From positions 40,561,425 to 40,625,424 of the forward strand of contig NC_068358.1 in assembly GCF_020536995.1 (NCBI RefSeq): DNA of 64,000 bases, read 5' to 3'. The stretch comes from Dreissena polymorpha. Lineage: Eukaryota; Mollusca; Bivalvia; Myida; Dreissenidae. The notes beneath the pieces were generated by a model, which was not told the origin of the DNA, ran no database searches, and worked only from the letters and a program-made list of their open reading frames with translations. Position numbers and translations under genes: made by a program. Positions 40,607 through 53,615 of this stretch are shown here, in pieces (the first letter of the stretch is position 1; each line of letters begins with the position of its first letter).

Positions 40607-43600
40607 TTATCGACCCTGTGCAATTCCTTTACAAAGCACAGGCCCGTTTCGCTGCATTCGCACGACCGGCCAAACGCAATAGTCAAACAACGTGCCGGGT
40701 CTTGTATACGGCATGTAGGCATCCACCTTGAACGCCGTGCCTTCTTGCTCCCTTGTCAACCACTCCAGATGCATGGGCGGATCATGCACGTACATCAACC
40801 AGATAATCTCGACACACTTTTCAGCATAGTTTATAAAATGGTTACCGATGCCTGTGAATCGCCTTGGTAGCGATGTACCTAGCTCAGACGCGATAGCCCT
40901 CCGGATTTCCTATAGGTTTAATAATACCGTTTAGCTTATATTGTACATGCGCAAGAAACTAAAATAACAGATCGATACAGCTTTTTTATTAATACAATTA
41001 TAATTAAATGTAATAACATTACACATTAAATCAATAGGTCAGCGATTTTCCATCGTTTTCATGTATGAGGAGAACTGCTACTGATTGGCAGATATGAACC
41101 GGATTTAAACAGACTTATAATGGGATGTGTAAATATCAATTGACTTTCAATTTAACACACGTTTATTATGGTAACACTTATGGCATGAGTTGTCCTCAAT
41201 ATGTAATTTTATCTAACCGTCGCATGTGAGCTCGTTGGATTGATATTAGTAACATACATACGTATGCCACAATTACAATGCTAAATTGTTATGTTTATAG
41301 GCAGAAACAACACTCACTCGATGTAACATCGGAATAGGCAAAATATGATTCACCAACGATAGACGTTCACCACAGATTCGTATTTTATGTGCATCTCGTT
41401 TCAAAACTCGAATATCATAACCAATGTGTATCATATGCAAAATCAAAGTGACATCAGAAGCCAAAATATGCACAGTATGATATGATTAATGATGTGTCGA
41501 AGATGGAAGTTTTCCCCATATATAAACATGGACTTTTGAAAACATTTATCTATGTTCTAATATTTGATATGGATTTGGAAACGTTTAATTGTAATTTTAA
41601 ACAAACAAAGAATACACATGATCTATTGAATTATGACAGTTTTAGTATATAAGAAAAATTTGACAACATTAGGAATACCAGAAACAGCACACCTTTTGCA
41701 ACATTGGTACTGACAGTTTGGCAATTTCACGACGGTAGTCTATCAGCATACAGCGAGCCTTTGAAGCGATTTCGTCATTATTTTTGGCTATTGTGTCATC
41801 CATTATGGATTTCTAAACAATCAATGGAAATAAAATATTTTAAATTATTTTCAATATTTGTGTTTACTTGTACATGTGTTTGCTACAGCGTTAAAAATAT
41901 TTTTTTATAAATAAAGTTATATTAAAATTAATGCAAATTTAACAAAAAAAAAGTATATTGAAAGTATTTGCATAAAATGCTTTTTATCACCATCTATGAC
42001 CATTTACTTCTTCAAGGAAACATAATCATCGTAAGCTAAGTATGTGCCCGCTTAATACCTAATATCATACCTTATTTAGCGGATCCCTGGATACCATTAT
42101 GCCTATAACTGAATTCTCGACATCTTGAAGTTGTTGCGTAGCTACACTCGCACAGATAATGGACGATTTCTGTAATAGGGAAGTATTCAAGAATCAAATG
42201 AAGTACTATTAAGTTTACTTAGGAACTTTTAATTAGGAATCAACAAAACAAAGAATAAGTGCTTTTTCTATCAAATTATGGTTCGACTACAGTATGTGGC
42301 CATCTAAGAAAGCAGTTTTAAACAATTTGCGCTATACTGTACATGTAATGCTTCAAACGAACTTTGGGTCAATTGTTTACTGTCATTGACCATGCTTATT
42401 TGCTATAATTTTTTAACAAAAGGTGATCAAAGCGAGTTGCTAATACCGCAATAATCCACAGAAGATGTCTAACTGCCTGCTTATCACCAAGGACATGCGC
42501 CAGTTCATCGTGTGCCGACTTCCATTCAGTTTTGTAGAGCTCTGTGAACCTATCTGCCAGCGTGGTAGGACTGTTTGCCGACGTGTAGACGTTCTCATAC
42601 CCCGGCCTACCGTCATCCCCAGCTCGACGTAACGTGGTGACGTACGTTCGTCTGTTAATTGAAGCATACACGGTTAACAAATTATGTTCAGTTGTATATA
42701 CGTTATGAAAGTTATATCAACGATACCAGATTAAATATAGTCATATTAGATGTATTGTATTGTGTATGTTAGGGTGTCAATTCACCCTACATTACTTAAA
42801 TACGTTTGTAAAAATTCAATAAAAATTTGATAATGATTTTTCTTTACCTTTTCAGACAAATATATGTGTAAATGCATCGCCCGATGTTTTGGTGACTGAA
42901 TTATATTTTCGAATGTTTTCATATGCAATACTCGGTTCAATAAACTCGTAATAACATCTAAAACACCTTTCTTCCTCTGGTACAGGCGAAATATTCTGCC
43001 CCTCTTTCGTCTCTTTGAAAACAATCCTCTCATATTCACGCTTGATAACCGGGGACTTATCGTTCCAGTTTCTGTTGTCATCCTCGTTCAGGTTGTGGTG
43101 GACGATGGGCGGTGACGGTGGGTCGCCGGGCTTAGACGGCGGCTCCCACTTGTCCTCGAATATTGTCGGAGATTCTGTCTTCTCCTCCTGAAAAACGTAT
43201 GCGTAATATTGTGTACTCAATTCGCAGTTTCAAGTATCTAACACGTATGTGTGCTTTCAATGTTTCAGATCAATAATTGCAAATGTGAAAGGAATAATTC
43301 ATCCTTAAATATATGACGTTCTATTGCATAAAGCTAGCGACAGTTAAACACGAACACACATATGTACTAAAAGTATTATAAGTATATTGCATCGTAACTA
43401 TTTCCAAGGGGGGCGGACGCATCGAACGCCCCCCCCCCCCCCCTAGAATCGCCAAAGTAAAGTCAATTCATTTGATGTTTCGCACTTAACTAGATCTTAA
43501 TCACCTATTTGAATTCATTTTTCTAGTTTTTCGTACACAACATTTCCCACTAATAACAGGCAATCGCTAAATGTTTTAAATTTAGAATCTCTGTCGCCCG

Positions 43601-44844
43601 GTTTTTAAGTCGAACTTTGCGATTCTGATGTATCCATCTTTTTGCACATTGATTCACATATGCGAAAAGACACCCTCGTATGGTGCTGTCGCTTAACCCA
43701 CTGTAGGACAGTTAAGTGAGATTTAAATGAAATCAGTTTTAGCTGACTCTGAGACTGTTAGAGAGTTTCGGACTATGTATTATACTCTGTGCAATTGACT
43801 GATAGATCTTAAACGAATCAGTTAAATAAAATCTCGTCTTCATCTTGGTCATTATCTTGCTGTAGGTACAAAAAATAGTTTTCATGCTCTCCCCCTCCCT
43901 GCTGTATTCGCCACTAGCCTGATAACCGTTAGTGTGTTCTTCTTTATAGCATTTATTCCGGCTATATCCATCCGTATTACGTATAAACTATGCACATGTT
44001 TGGCATTATAAGAAGGTACTTTGATGACAGAACATAAGGCGTGACATGCTCGAGAAGTGGATGTCATAGCCTTCAAAATCACTAAAATCGTGGAGGGAGC
44101 TTACGGGGGGATTCGCCCCCCCCCCCCCCCCCCTGGACTCCCTAGCAGGGCATTGCCCTGCAACTACCAGGGGCCCTAGCGGCCCACTGGACCCTCAGCA
44201 AATCTTTCAATATCCCGCTCCCACCCCCCTAACCAGAAATCCTGGATCCACCCCTGGATAATCTGCCATCAATATCAATGTCATTCTTTGACATAAACAA
44301 ATCACACGGCTAAAGCGTCTAGAGCTGTCAATGATTTGTGTTGTTATTTAACATAAATGTTTATTGCTGTAATATTTATTTCATTTAAATGAAGTCATAT
44401 GCAAACATTTACAGATACTTGCACAGTAGTAGGCGATACGATCATCAACATATGGCAATACTCAATGATTAAAAAAAAACAATAATTACTTTATACCACT
44501 CATTTAATATACAAATAATTTCTTATGTTTCGAATGTATGCACGCATTACCATTTTCTCTCGTTTCGTTTTCCTCGGCATGTAACTCAACATCTCCTCGT
44601 GCTCCTTGTATGCCTCGCCCAGCAACTCCACTGCTAGTGCGTATTCGGAGTGTTCCACGTGCTCAATGAGCTTCAATACCTTGTTAAAACTGACGTCCGT
44701 TCGTACGTCTGGTGGAAGTTTCGATTTAACGTCAGTGTATTCGTCCTTCGCTAGACGGCAAAGCTGAGGCGTCAGTTTGTACATTTCTTTGCTTTGCATG
44801 AAGAAAATCAGGCGGTGTATCGCAGACTTCGATGTCATTTTCAT
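40607..44844 (-). CDS. Gene D: MIEAP-like protein, complete, 413 aa
   Basis: Six exons: 44551-44844, 42967-43187, 42447-42651, 42071-42169, 41693-41812 and 40607-40909 (1242 nt, 413 residues). The start is ATG 44844; a second ATG two codons later is equally possible. Residues 1-98 match the helical N-terminus of gene C (LCRLAKDEYTDVKSKL, KVLKLIEHVEHSEYALAVEL). Residues 99-172 are acidic and Pro-rich. Residues 172-413 are the MIEAP domain with LADRFTELYKTEWKSAHDEL, MYVHDPPMHLEW, YTRPGTLFDYCVWPV and CKGIAQGR. The donor of exon 2 (AAAG/GTGTTT) is non-ideal but gives the phase used in all paralogues. Compared with C it lacks the two short Pro-rich exons and has only one copy of the duplicated exon. 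Confidence 0.88.
43427..43444. repeat. Poly-C tract
   Basis: A run of 18 C in the first intron of gene D. A second run of about 15 C is at 44118-44133 with a CCCC-rich flank (CCCTGGACTCCCTAGCAGGG). Confidence 0.9.
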
Positions 44845-46200
44845 GTTGTTATTTAGATAGTGTGCACTTCACTTTTAATATTTGTAATATTTTTTTAATT
44901 CCGAATTCATATTTATTCTCGTCGATTCAATATATATTTAATTAAACATTCGCATTTATTTTAATATTATTTCGAAATAAGTTGTCTTGATTTATATTGT
45001 ATTGCTTACAATGCAATGGTTAAAAAGACCACGCGCACAACGTCGTTCAATAAATCATTGAATGTGTTGTAAACAATAGAACTGATATAAATCTGTTGGT
45101 TCCGAACGAGTGCCTGTTAATTGGCGTTGGTTTTACTTTTCCTCTGCCGTATTGAAACACTTTAAAATATCAAAAGGTTTTAAAATATTGCAATTTTACG
45201 ACAATATCGACTACTCTTGATTATTAAAACTAAACAGGCAAGCTGAAGACCCATTTAATATACCAGTTTTAAAGTCATATGGTATGATTTCAAATATACA
45301 ACAATTCTTAATATTTATTTGTGTTCTATTGTTCAAAATATTATCGCGTGCGCGCGAGGAAACTATTATCAAATTAAATGTAACCGTAATTTGTGTCCGA
45401 TATTTTTTCGCTCAGACAATGTTCGTTGTATAACGAATAAATTACAACAAACAACCAGATACAAAATTTAATGCACACATTTACTAATTATATTCTATAA
45501 CTTTGCAAATAATATTCTATATCACAGCCAAATAGTTTGATGACAAAAAATAAGCAGATACAGTTATTGCTCATAACACACGGTAACAGATCTACAAGTA
45601 CATTGTTTATCACGAATACATCACAGAAACAATGCTTGATGATTCTTATAAATAAAAACATATATACATGAAGGAACATATATTAATAAAACAAAACTAT
45701 AGTCTTACACTCTGTCAACATAGGTTTTACCATTTTAAAACATTTGCACACATACTTATATTGCCAAAATCTCCTTTCATAACGTTCTTCAATAACTACG
45801 TGCGCTTCATACAAGTTTATTCATCAATAAAAGAAACAAACACACTCTTAAAAATAATAGCGTTATGATAAATAGTTATGCGGTGCACGAAGTTCTCTAA
45901 ATGGTCCAAATCCATCTTACTACACACCATTATAATACAAAGTGCTTTTAAATAAAACATATGATCTTAATATAAAAAACTCTTTCTTTCTCAGAAGCGT
46001 TCACACTCGTTTAACTTTTTCGAATGTCAACTAATTCACATTAGAAGCATGAATAGTGGCAAGGCTTTTACAATCCAAATGTATTATCAGTCTATACCAT
46101 GTCGATATACAATTAAAACTTTATACGTACACCAGGTTGTTTCACTGAGGCTTTCTCATTAAAAACTTTCATGGCGTATGAACTCAACATAAACCGCTCA
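44845..46200. other. Intergenic between genes C and D
   Basis: AT-rich. A short GCGCGC motif is at 45345-45355. No gene, repeat family or obvious promoter motif is recognised. It must contain the gene D promoter if the array members are separately transcribed. Confidence 0.4.
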
Positions 46201-49200
46201 TTAGATACCCTGAGCGATTCCCTTCGAAAGTATCTGCCCCCGTTTTCCTAGCCGAAGCATCGGCCAAACGCCATAGTCGTACGTGGTTCCTGATTTCGTG
46301 TACACGTTGTAGTGATCGAAGTTGAAGCGCGCGCCCTCGGTCTCCTTGGTGATGTATTCCAGCACAATGGATGGGTCTTGCACGCACATCAGCCACGTAA
46401 GCTCCGCGCACTTGTAAATGTAGATCGTTACCCTGGAGGCGTCGCCAAGGTAGGTTTTCGGAAAGCCCGACGACTCAATCAGGGTGCGCGAAATTTTATC
46501 ACGACATTCCTTTATTGAAAAAAAGTATTATTATTATTATTATTACATGTATGCGGCAAATGTTGAGAGAAAATAGAAATTATAATAGGTATTTATGCTT
46601 AATGTGTCAATAATTCACCATTTTACTCAGAGCGAATTTGATAATAAATGTTGCTTCAGTAAATACGGAAAAAACCACTATATTTGGGTAAACAAACCAC
46701 AATCTTAATAATTATTCCACGAATTCAAAGATTTTTTGATTTTTTTTAAAGTACTGTATATGATACTAATCATTTAATCAACTGACTACTTCAGTTTAAT
46801 ATAATCATATATTACTATACCTCCTTGACATATGGGATAGACAGCAGCGCTGTTTGCTTTCTGTATTTCAATAGTAGAGGACGTGATGCCGGAATCGTGT
46901 CACCTAAATTCCTGGGCATGTACCCGCCAAGCTGCAATAACACAAACTAGTCGAAGTCACAAATGAAACAACATAACATCTTCTTCTTACATATAACACT
47001 CAAAACTTTATAAGTCTAAATAATATTATGGACACATACTGTTTAATTATTGGTAGGAATTGCATATATGTATTAACTTATAACTATTAAGTTACCTATA
47101 TGTATTAACATGTACTTATTAAGTGACCAATATGTATTCACTTGTTATTATTAAGTGCCTCAACAGTATGATAATAATGGAACCGCGTCATGTGAAAATG
47201 GGTCTTATGTCATATGCGGCCAGCGTAGCTCCAGCCCAGCCAGGGCATCTGGTAAGTCTGGTCAAGAGCTACACTGTCCAATTATGGCAAAAAGAAACCT
47301 TACGTAACTTTATAGCGGACAGGGAAATTCCTTACATGACTGCGCGATTTAGAAGGCCACTCTCAAGCTATGCTGGCCGCATATGACAAAAGAACCATTT
47401 TCGCATGACGCGGCACAATTTAAGACAATTTTTATAATTTAAACGAACTTCAACCGGCGCTGAAATTGTCATCTTATATTCATCAGAATTGATTTGAACA
47501 TTATCATTACTTTTTTTAAACAATATTCACAAATAAGCTTGTAAGATACAATAACTGACAACATTTAGGTACGCATTATACGATGAAATCTGTAAGAAAA
47601 ACTGTTGTGTTGTCCAGTCATAATTCTGAAATGATATAAATCACAACGAAATTATTTTACATGTTCCGTGCCGGGTGCGGACATGAGCCCTAGTGCAGCC
47701 TTTTCAAGGTCCTTTAACTGTTTATCAGCAACGTCAATGGCGATAAGCCATGCCTCCTGAAAGGATACACATCACACTGAAGCATACACTAAACTACTTG
47801 CGCAGTAACCCCACAGTGACACAACATCGAAGTTGCACATGTATACCATTTCATACCATTTGTATTAGTAAGCGTTTGTCCACGGGACAAAAATATTTAG
47901 TTTACGTTAATTCCTCTATTAATTGTGTCGATACAAAATGGTGGTATGTTTATTCCAAAACTCAAACGATTGTTCCCAAACATCAGTTAACGACACCAAA
48001 ATTATTTTTTCAGACAGGTTCAAAAATAATTATGGTATAAAATGGTAAACATAAACATGAGTCTCCACCACTAGTTAGCTAAGTACGCTCAGTTTTACAT
48101 GATCATTCGGTCCAGGAGTGGTCATGACACCAAATGCTTGTTTTTCAAGATCGCGAAGTTGTCGGTCGGCGACATCGTTTGCAATTAAAGCTGCTTCCTG
48201 TAAACATAGTTCAACACATAGTACAACAACATACGCAATATACCTTGTTTCATTGTTTCTATTTATTTATATTTTGCACATATTCAAATGCTTGCTACAT
48301 TAGTATAATGCGGGGTTCTTTAACCAAAAGAAACGCAGTTGTTTATTTGGTTTTATGATCCTACGGTTCTGTTTTAACAACATATATTAAATCGCATTTC
48401 GTTCATCAAAAACAATACTCCACTTGTGGATAAATTTAGGTATTGTCATAATTATCACTAGAGTTTACCAACTTACCGTTACAATCCACAGCAGATGCCT
48501 TACAGTTTTCTCCGAGCCGAAGTCTTTACAAATCTCATCATAAGCATCCGTCCATTCGTTGCTATACAGCTCTTTAAACCTTCGTGCAAGTTCGCTTGGT
48601 CTTTGATCGAAATCCGGCGTTTCCACGTGCCCATGTCGTGCAACACCCAGACCAGATCTCCTAAAATGTTCACAATTAAGTTTAAATAATTATTCTATTA
48701 TAAATTACATTGTGACACTTGGTTTCAACTCTCTGGTCATGCGATAATTATGTTTTAGTGTTGGCTCGAAAAAAAATCTGTATATAAACAGAAAATAATT
48801 GGTGAAAAGTGTTTCATTTGTTATTATGTCAGTGTAGATAATAAACTTACAATCACATGCATAAAATTGTGGGTGCAACACGTGCAACGTATTAATCTAG
48901 AATGTGTCATTACCTTGGTTCTTCCTTCTCAAGATGGATATCATCACCCCCTCTGTATATATCCCTTTCAGCGAGAGAATTGAAGTTTTGTCTGTACTTT
49001 TCTCGATCCTGGCGTTCATGGTTATCAACAGGGTACGTCGGATAGGACTGTCTGTAGGTGCTGCTTCCGATCTTCTCACTCGGCTTGTCGCCGTGGTCTC
49101 GGCCCCAGAGATCCTTCGAGGAGGCCATCTGAGATCCTGCCTGGTACACGCCAGCATCTGAACGCTTCGAACTGGCCTTGCTACGGCTGCTGTCTTTGCT

Positions 49201-50912
49201 GCTTGGACGATTGTTGTTAACGGTATCTTTTGACGATGACAGGTAAGGTTTCTCTGGCGATTTTAGACGTAGGCTGTCAAAATTGTCCTAAAGACGCAAC
49301 CACATGTTCTTAACATTTTGAAAGTATCAAGTAAAATAAATTAACAAACATTAAAAATAAGCGTTTACAAAAAATATATTATTCTGCAATTTATATGTTT
49401 TCGAAATATTTTGTAAAATTGTATGGTCTGTAAACGCTAGTTACGTGTACGCATCAATAAAATGTACTAATAGAAACCCTAAAAACTAAATTTATACAAA
49501 GCGCAATCGTTGTTAATATGCTAACATTTAACAATAATAAAGGTTCGTCATTATGTTCTAAGTCTTATTAATTCTTTGCGGTGTTAAAGCCAATTACAGA
49601 ACAGATTCGTGTCATGTATTAGACGAGTAATAAGTTAACTCAAATTTACCTTGTGCGGGTCGTATACATTGGGTGGCTCTTGTGGATATTGCGGAAATGA
49701 GTTAGTTTCATTAGGTGGATAATTGCGTGGATCAGGCATATTCTAAAATTATACGATTGCGAGAATATTATATAAGCACATGCCCCGCGACGCTAAATCA
49801 CAAAGCATAAGCGTATTTCAACTAAAGTCTAGTGTTAACCCAAACCCATACACTGTTAGAACTTATAACATTATAACGTAAAGTAATGAAAATGATAAAG
49901 TAAAGGTATTTTAGCCATATACCTGTGGATTTTTTGCTGGCGACAAATACCCAGGGTTGTTCTTCGGGGTGGCAGGCGGTGGTCGCTTATCAGGGCTGTA
50001 TACTTCCTGACGCCGATTGGACGCGGGCCGTTCTCCCATGGAGCGGTCAGAGTAGCTCCCCTTGTACCGAGGCGACTAGAAAGGGTTCGTATAGTTTATG
50101 CATTCGAGTTACTCTTAAAGATCCGCATGGATAAACGATTCGAACCTCATTTAGTTGTAATCAAAAGACTAAAATGTTGAGCTAGATTGCTAAACTGATC
50201 AGATATTGACTAGTTCATATTATATCAGATCCGCAATATGTGTGACTATGTCAACTGTGGTATTTAGATCGCCGTGGTGTAATGGATATGGTGTCCGCCT
50301 AGCGACCGGGAGGTCACGGGTTCGATCCCCGCTGTGGGAGCGTTCTTTCGATCTCCCATATAGACACCAAGTACTGGTTTTAGGCCCAGGAAACGGACTC
50401 GAGAGCATTTCAAATAAGTAAGAATTACTTTCTATGCAATCGAGCTAAAATAAATAGGTTTAAACTAACTGTGGTATTTGATATCTCAAGTATACATTGT
50501 AGCCATTATATAATGATTATATTGCTATGTATCATTGAAGTTTGCTGGATGTAAATCTCTCATCAAGAGGGCCCCAATACCTTAGCCTGTAATAAAACCT
50601 AACCTTCATCATCTGAATCTCTTCCATCCGCTGTAACATGGACGTGTACTCTTTGAAGGAGGCATCGATCAAATTCTTCGCCTCACTAAATCTTCCCATT
50701 TCAGCATACTCGATCATCAATTTCAAGTTCCTGAATGCAGTTTCATCGTCCTCTAGCTTCTCCAGATTGGACTCGTATTCCTTGCGGACGAAGCCGGAAA
50801 AATTGGCCGACACGTTGTGCCATTGGGACTTTTGAAGGTAATGAAATAACTTGTCGATGTTCGGGGACTTGACGGGTGTATGGAGAGGCATCTCTGAAAT
50901 TCCAGGTTTCAT
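46201..50912 (-). CDS. Gene C: full-length MIEAP-like protein, about 543 aa
   Basis: Exons: 50604-50912, 49923-50075, 49650-49742, 48914-49287, 48477-48660, 48099-48197 and/or 47661-47756, 46821-46931, 46201-46509. With either one of the two homologous exons the frame is open to the stop (543 or 542 residues); with both it is 575. One copy matches the length of vertebrate SPATA18 best. Residues 1-103 are a helical N-terminal region shared with gene D. Residues 104-310 are Pro/Ser/Arg/Tyr-rich and probably disordered. About 325-543 is the MIEAP domain (FKELYSNEWTDAYDEI, MCVQDPSIVLEY, YTKSGTTYDYGVWPM, SKGIAQGI). The start is uncertain: the first ATG (50912) is followed by GAATTTCAG, which could itself be an acceptor, in which case translation would begin at the ATG at 50891 after an upstream untranslated exon. 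It lies between B and D in the same orientation. Confidence 0.9.
47178..47412. mobile_element. MITE-like element, copy 2 (GCGAAAATGGGTCTTATG family)
   Basis: The inverted ends CCGCGTCATGTGAAAATGGG and CCATTTTCGCATGACGCGG pair over about 45 bp, including CATATGCGGCCAGC on both arms. It lies in an intron of gene C, between alternative exon copy 2 and the 46821-46931 exon. A short triplicated motif (TATGTATTAAC...TTATTAAGT) occupies 47050-47160 just before it. Confidence 0.82.
47661..47756 (-). other. Gene C alternative exon copy 2 (32 codons)
   Basis: Phase 0-0 exon starting after TTTCAG and ending at GAACAT/GTAAAA. It encodes EAWLIAIDVADKQLKDLEKA plus a 12-residue tail. Its core is the same as copy 1, with substitutions at non-core positions. 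The other paralogues have a single exon at this place, so mutually exclusive use is the simplest reading, though inclusion of both also keeps the frame. Confidence 0.78.
48099..48197 (-). other. Gene C alternative exon copy 1 (33 codons)
   Basis: Phase 0-0 exon with acceptor TTACAG-type (TAAACAG/GAAG) and donor GATCAT/GTAAAA. It encodes EAALIANDVADRQLRDLEKQ and a 13-residue tail. It is homologous to the next exon at 47661-47756, and both are flanked by usable splice sites. Confidence 0.8.
50272..50425 (+). repeat. tRNA-derived SINE, well preserved
   Basis: A box GCCGTGGTGTAATGGATATG, middle TCCGCCTAGCGACCGGGAGG, B box CACGGGTTCGATCCCC, then the SINE body AGACACCAAGTACTGGTTTT. There is no acceptor-stem pairing beyond the tRNA-like core. 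It lies in the first intron of gene C. Confidence 0.85.
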
Positions 50913-52354
50913 TATTTTAAATTTGAGTTAATAAGACTTCTGTGTAAATAATTCGTCTAAGGTATTAACAATATAGTCTTGTTAACATTGGGCCAGTGGT
51001 AACACCACATTAAGTTAGTTTGCAATTGAATGTTTCTCTTAGTATCGAGTTACACAAAGTTATGCGTGTTCGTGCTTTCATCATGCATTTCAGTAGCATT
51101 TGCTTTTTCTCAACGTGATACGATTAACTGACATGTTTAGACGTTACGTTTAGTTCAAGGAATACCTGTATGCTTAGTCCGGTGTTATATCCTCACTGAA
51201 ACGTTGCACAATTGGTCTCAAGAGTTGTTAAAAAAGGACTTTGAAAGGACGCTATCGACAAAGCACTCTTTACATATGATTTGAGAACTTAAATTAAATC
51301 ATTTTTATTATCACCTTGTTTATGATATAATATATTGCGCATTTGTATCATGATTTCTGACATCAGTCAGTGCGTATTTGAGCCGTAACCGAAATGTTGT
51401 AAACAAATACGCGAATATTATGTTTTTTAAAAGTATCTCGGCGATTCGTTATTTAGTTAATTGATATGCACACGTTTGTTTATCATCAACTATTATTCAT
51501 AAATATATGGTTTTAATTTCAGCATGTTTAAAAGTAAAATAAAAAGATATATTCGATGTTATAAACCTGCGTTTGTTATTATTGAAATAATAGAGTCGAC
51601 ACAAACATGGACGCATCGTATCATATTACATTTAAATATAGCAAATCGAATGGTAAAACTACAAACATTTACCCTAATAACATGCTACCCAAACAAATAA
51701 TTATACCTTATCAGGGCTATTAAATCAATTCCTTAGCCTTGTAATATCAAATTATCCTCTCTGTGACACAAATAATACTATTTACATAATAATTCAAACA
51801 TTTGCTTCTACGGGTATTTGCACAAACGATCCCGTATTTGAACAGCTCTGTGTATAATTGAACAGGTAATTTGGCTCATTTGAATACCTATAGTTTTACG
51901 CTTAACTGTATTCAATGGTAGATTACTGATCCGTAAAGAGTCTTGTGTTATTGAATGACATAAAGTATTCGGTACCTTTTAACTCTAAAGAAAGGCATAA
52001 CAAAACTGAAATAACATTCGAAAGTTCATTTTTAAGTTGTTTCTTTACTCAATTCCAATGTCAAATCATTGTTGCCAGTTAATGAGATTAGTTGATCGCC
52101 GAGGATCACATTACGAGATAGTGGCATTTTATTTCACCGCATTACTGCTTTAGTTTTTGTTCGTTGTACAACAAACAAAAATATCTTGACTGATTTTTTT
52201 CATAATGTGTGTTTGACCAAAAGCCGTTTCGTGTACATCAAATCATTTTTGATTTTAACGAAAACTCTTTTTTTTTCAACAATACTCATAAAAAGATGAA
52301 ATAACAACAAATGCAAAACAAATGTGAATATATTTTTTTGCTAAATAGTTCTTC
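50913..52354. other. Intergenic upstream of gene C
   Basis: AT-rich with no gene seen. It probably contains the gene C promoter and a possible untranslated first exon; no motif distinctive enough to mark was found. Confidence 0.4.
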
Positions 52355-52875
52355 TTTAAAGGGGCCTTTTCACAGATTTTGGCATTTTTTAACTTATTCA
52401 TTAAATGCTTTATATCGATAAATGTAAACATTGGATCGTAAAAGCTCCAGTAAAAAAAATCAAGAATAAAATTAAAAAAAGGAAAAGAACATTGCCCGGA
52501 CCAGGTTTCGAACCAGTGACCCCTGGAGTCCTGCAAGAGTCCTGAAGTAAAAACGCTTTAGCCTACTGAGCTATTCCGCCGAGTTCATATTCCTGAAGTA
52601 TTTTATACCATATATAAGCAATCTTCGTAGTTTCACAAAATTTAACGACAAAAACAGAACTCTCCAAATTATTCAATCGTTTCGCGTTGCAACGCTTTAT
52701 AATTTTTAGGTTTTAAAATCGTCAAAAGATGCATATAATGGCTATATTAGACCATGGTAAATGTTCAGTATTACTGCTTCCTCACAAATATCATAACTAA
52801 AACGAAAATTTGCGAATCTGAAACAACTTTTTTCAATTTTGTCAATTTACCAAAGCGTGAAAAGATCCCTTTAAA
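52355..52875. mobile_element. TIR element with internal tRNA-like promoter, family 1 copy 2
   Basis: The ends TTTAAAGGGGCCTTTTCACA and, inverted, TTTAAAGGGATCTTTTCACG. The minus-strand core 52495-52582 starts GGCGGAATAGCTCAGTAGGC (good A box) and has CACTGGTTCGAAACCTGG (near-perfect B box), giving a tRNA-like cloverleaf half. It is homologous along its length to 24767-25260. Confidence 0.82.
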
Positions 52876-53615
52876 TGCGTTCTGCTTTAGAATGAAACAT
52901 TAACATACATATCTTTATTTTATCTCATCACCGTTGGGAACTCAGAAAAACATTAAAGTATCATAGCATCATAAATTGTATAGTATAACAATGACGTGCT
53001 TTCATAACCAACTAAACATAAAATCGTATTCCTTTTAAACATATTTATTACATGTATATGCCCTCTTAATTCAAATATGAGTTTATTTAACGAACCGTTC
53101 TTTCATTAAAGTTGCCTTCAACAAATTCCACACGCCGACAGAAATGTGTATTTCAATAGTTGTAGTTTATCCACGTCTAGCGCCGGCATTATGATAAAAA
53201 AATACCACATCTATAGTTGTATTTAGTGGTGTTTTCTCAATTGTCATTGGTCATTTGACTAATACAAAATGTTAGAAAAAAGAAAATTGCATTGGCATTA
53301 TAAGGATAAAAACTATTTCTTACAGTCCGCACTCTTTTATTTCAGGCAAGTGACAATTAACTTTCCAATGCAGGATAATTCACACAACACATCATACAAT
53401 ATTACAATAATTGCAGCTAATGACACCGCTTACGAACGTTAAATATCAAGCATTAGGGGTTAATAACTAATAATTGAATATAAAATTAATATCTCCACTG
53501 GCACCGCTCCTGGACTTCACATTTTCAAGTTTTGTTAAAGACTTTATGATTGCCGATGATATGGTGTCACATGTATAAATTCACTGTCAGTCAAGCATAC
53601 GGTATGTCATAACGC
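52876..53615. other. Downstream of gene B
   Basis: AT-rich with nothing recognised. It is presumed 3' flank of gene B. Confidence 0.4.

Noticed and set aside
42782-42966. Extension of gene D exon 2 past 42967 to a stronger donor near 42847
   Set aside because: The extended frame meets a stop before that donor, and the 42967 donor gives the phase used by all paralogues.
50272-50345. A tRNA gene
   Set aside because: The A and B boxes are good, but the sequence continues into a SINE body shared with 25976-26112 and lacks a paired acceptor stem.
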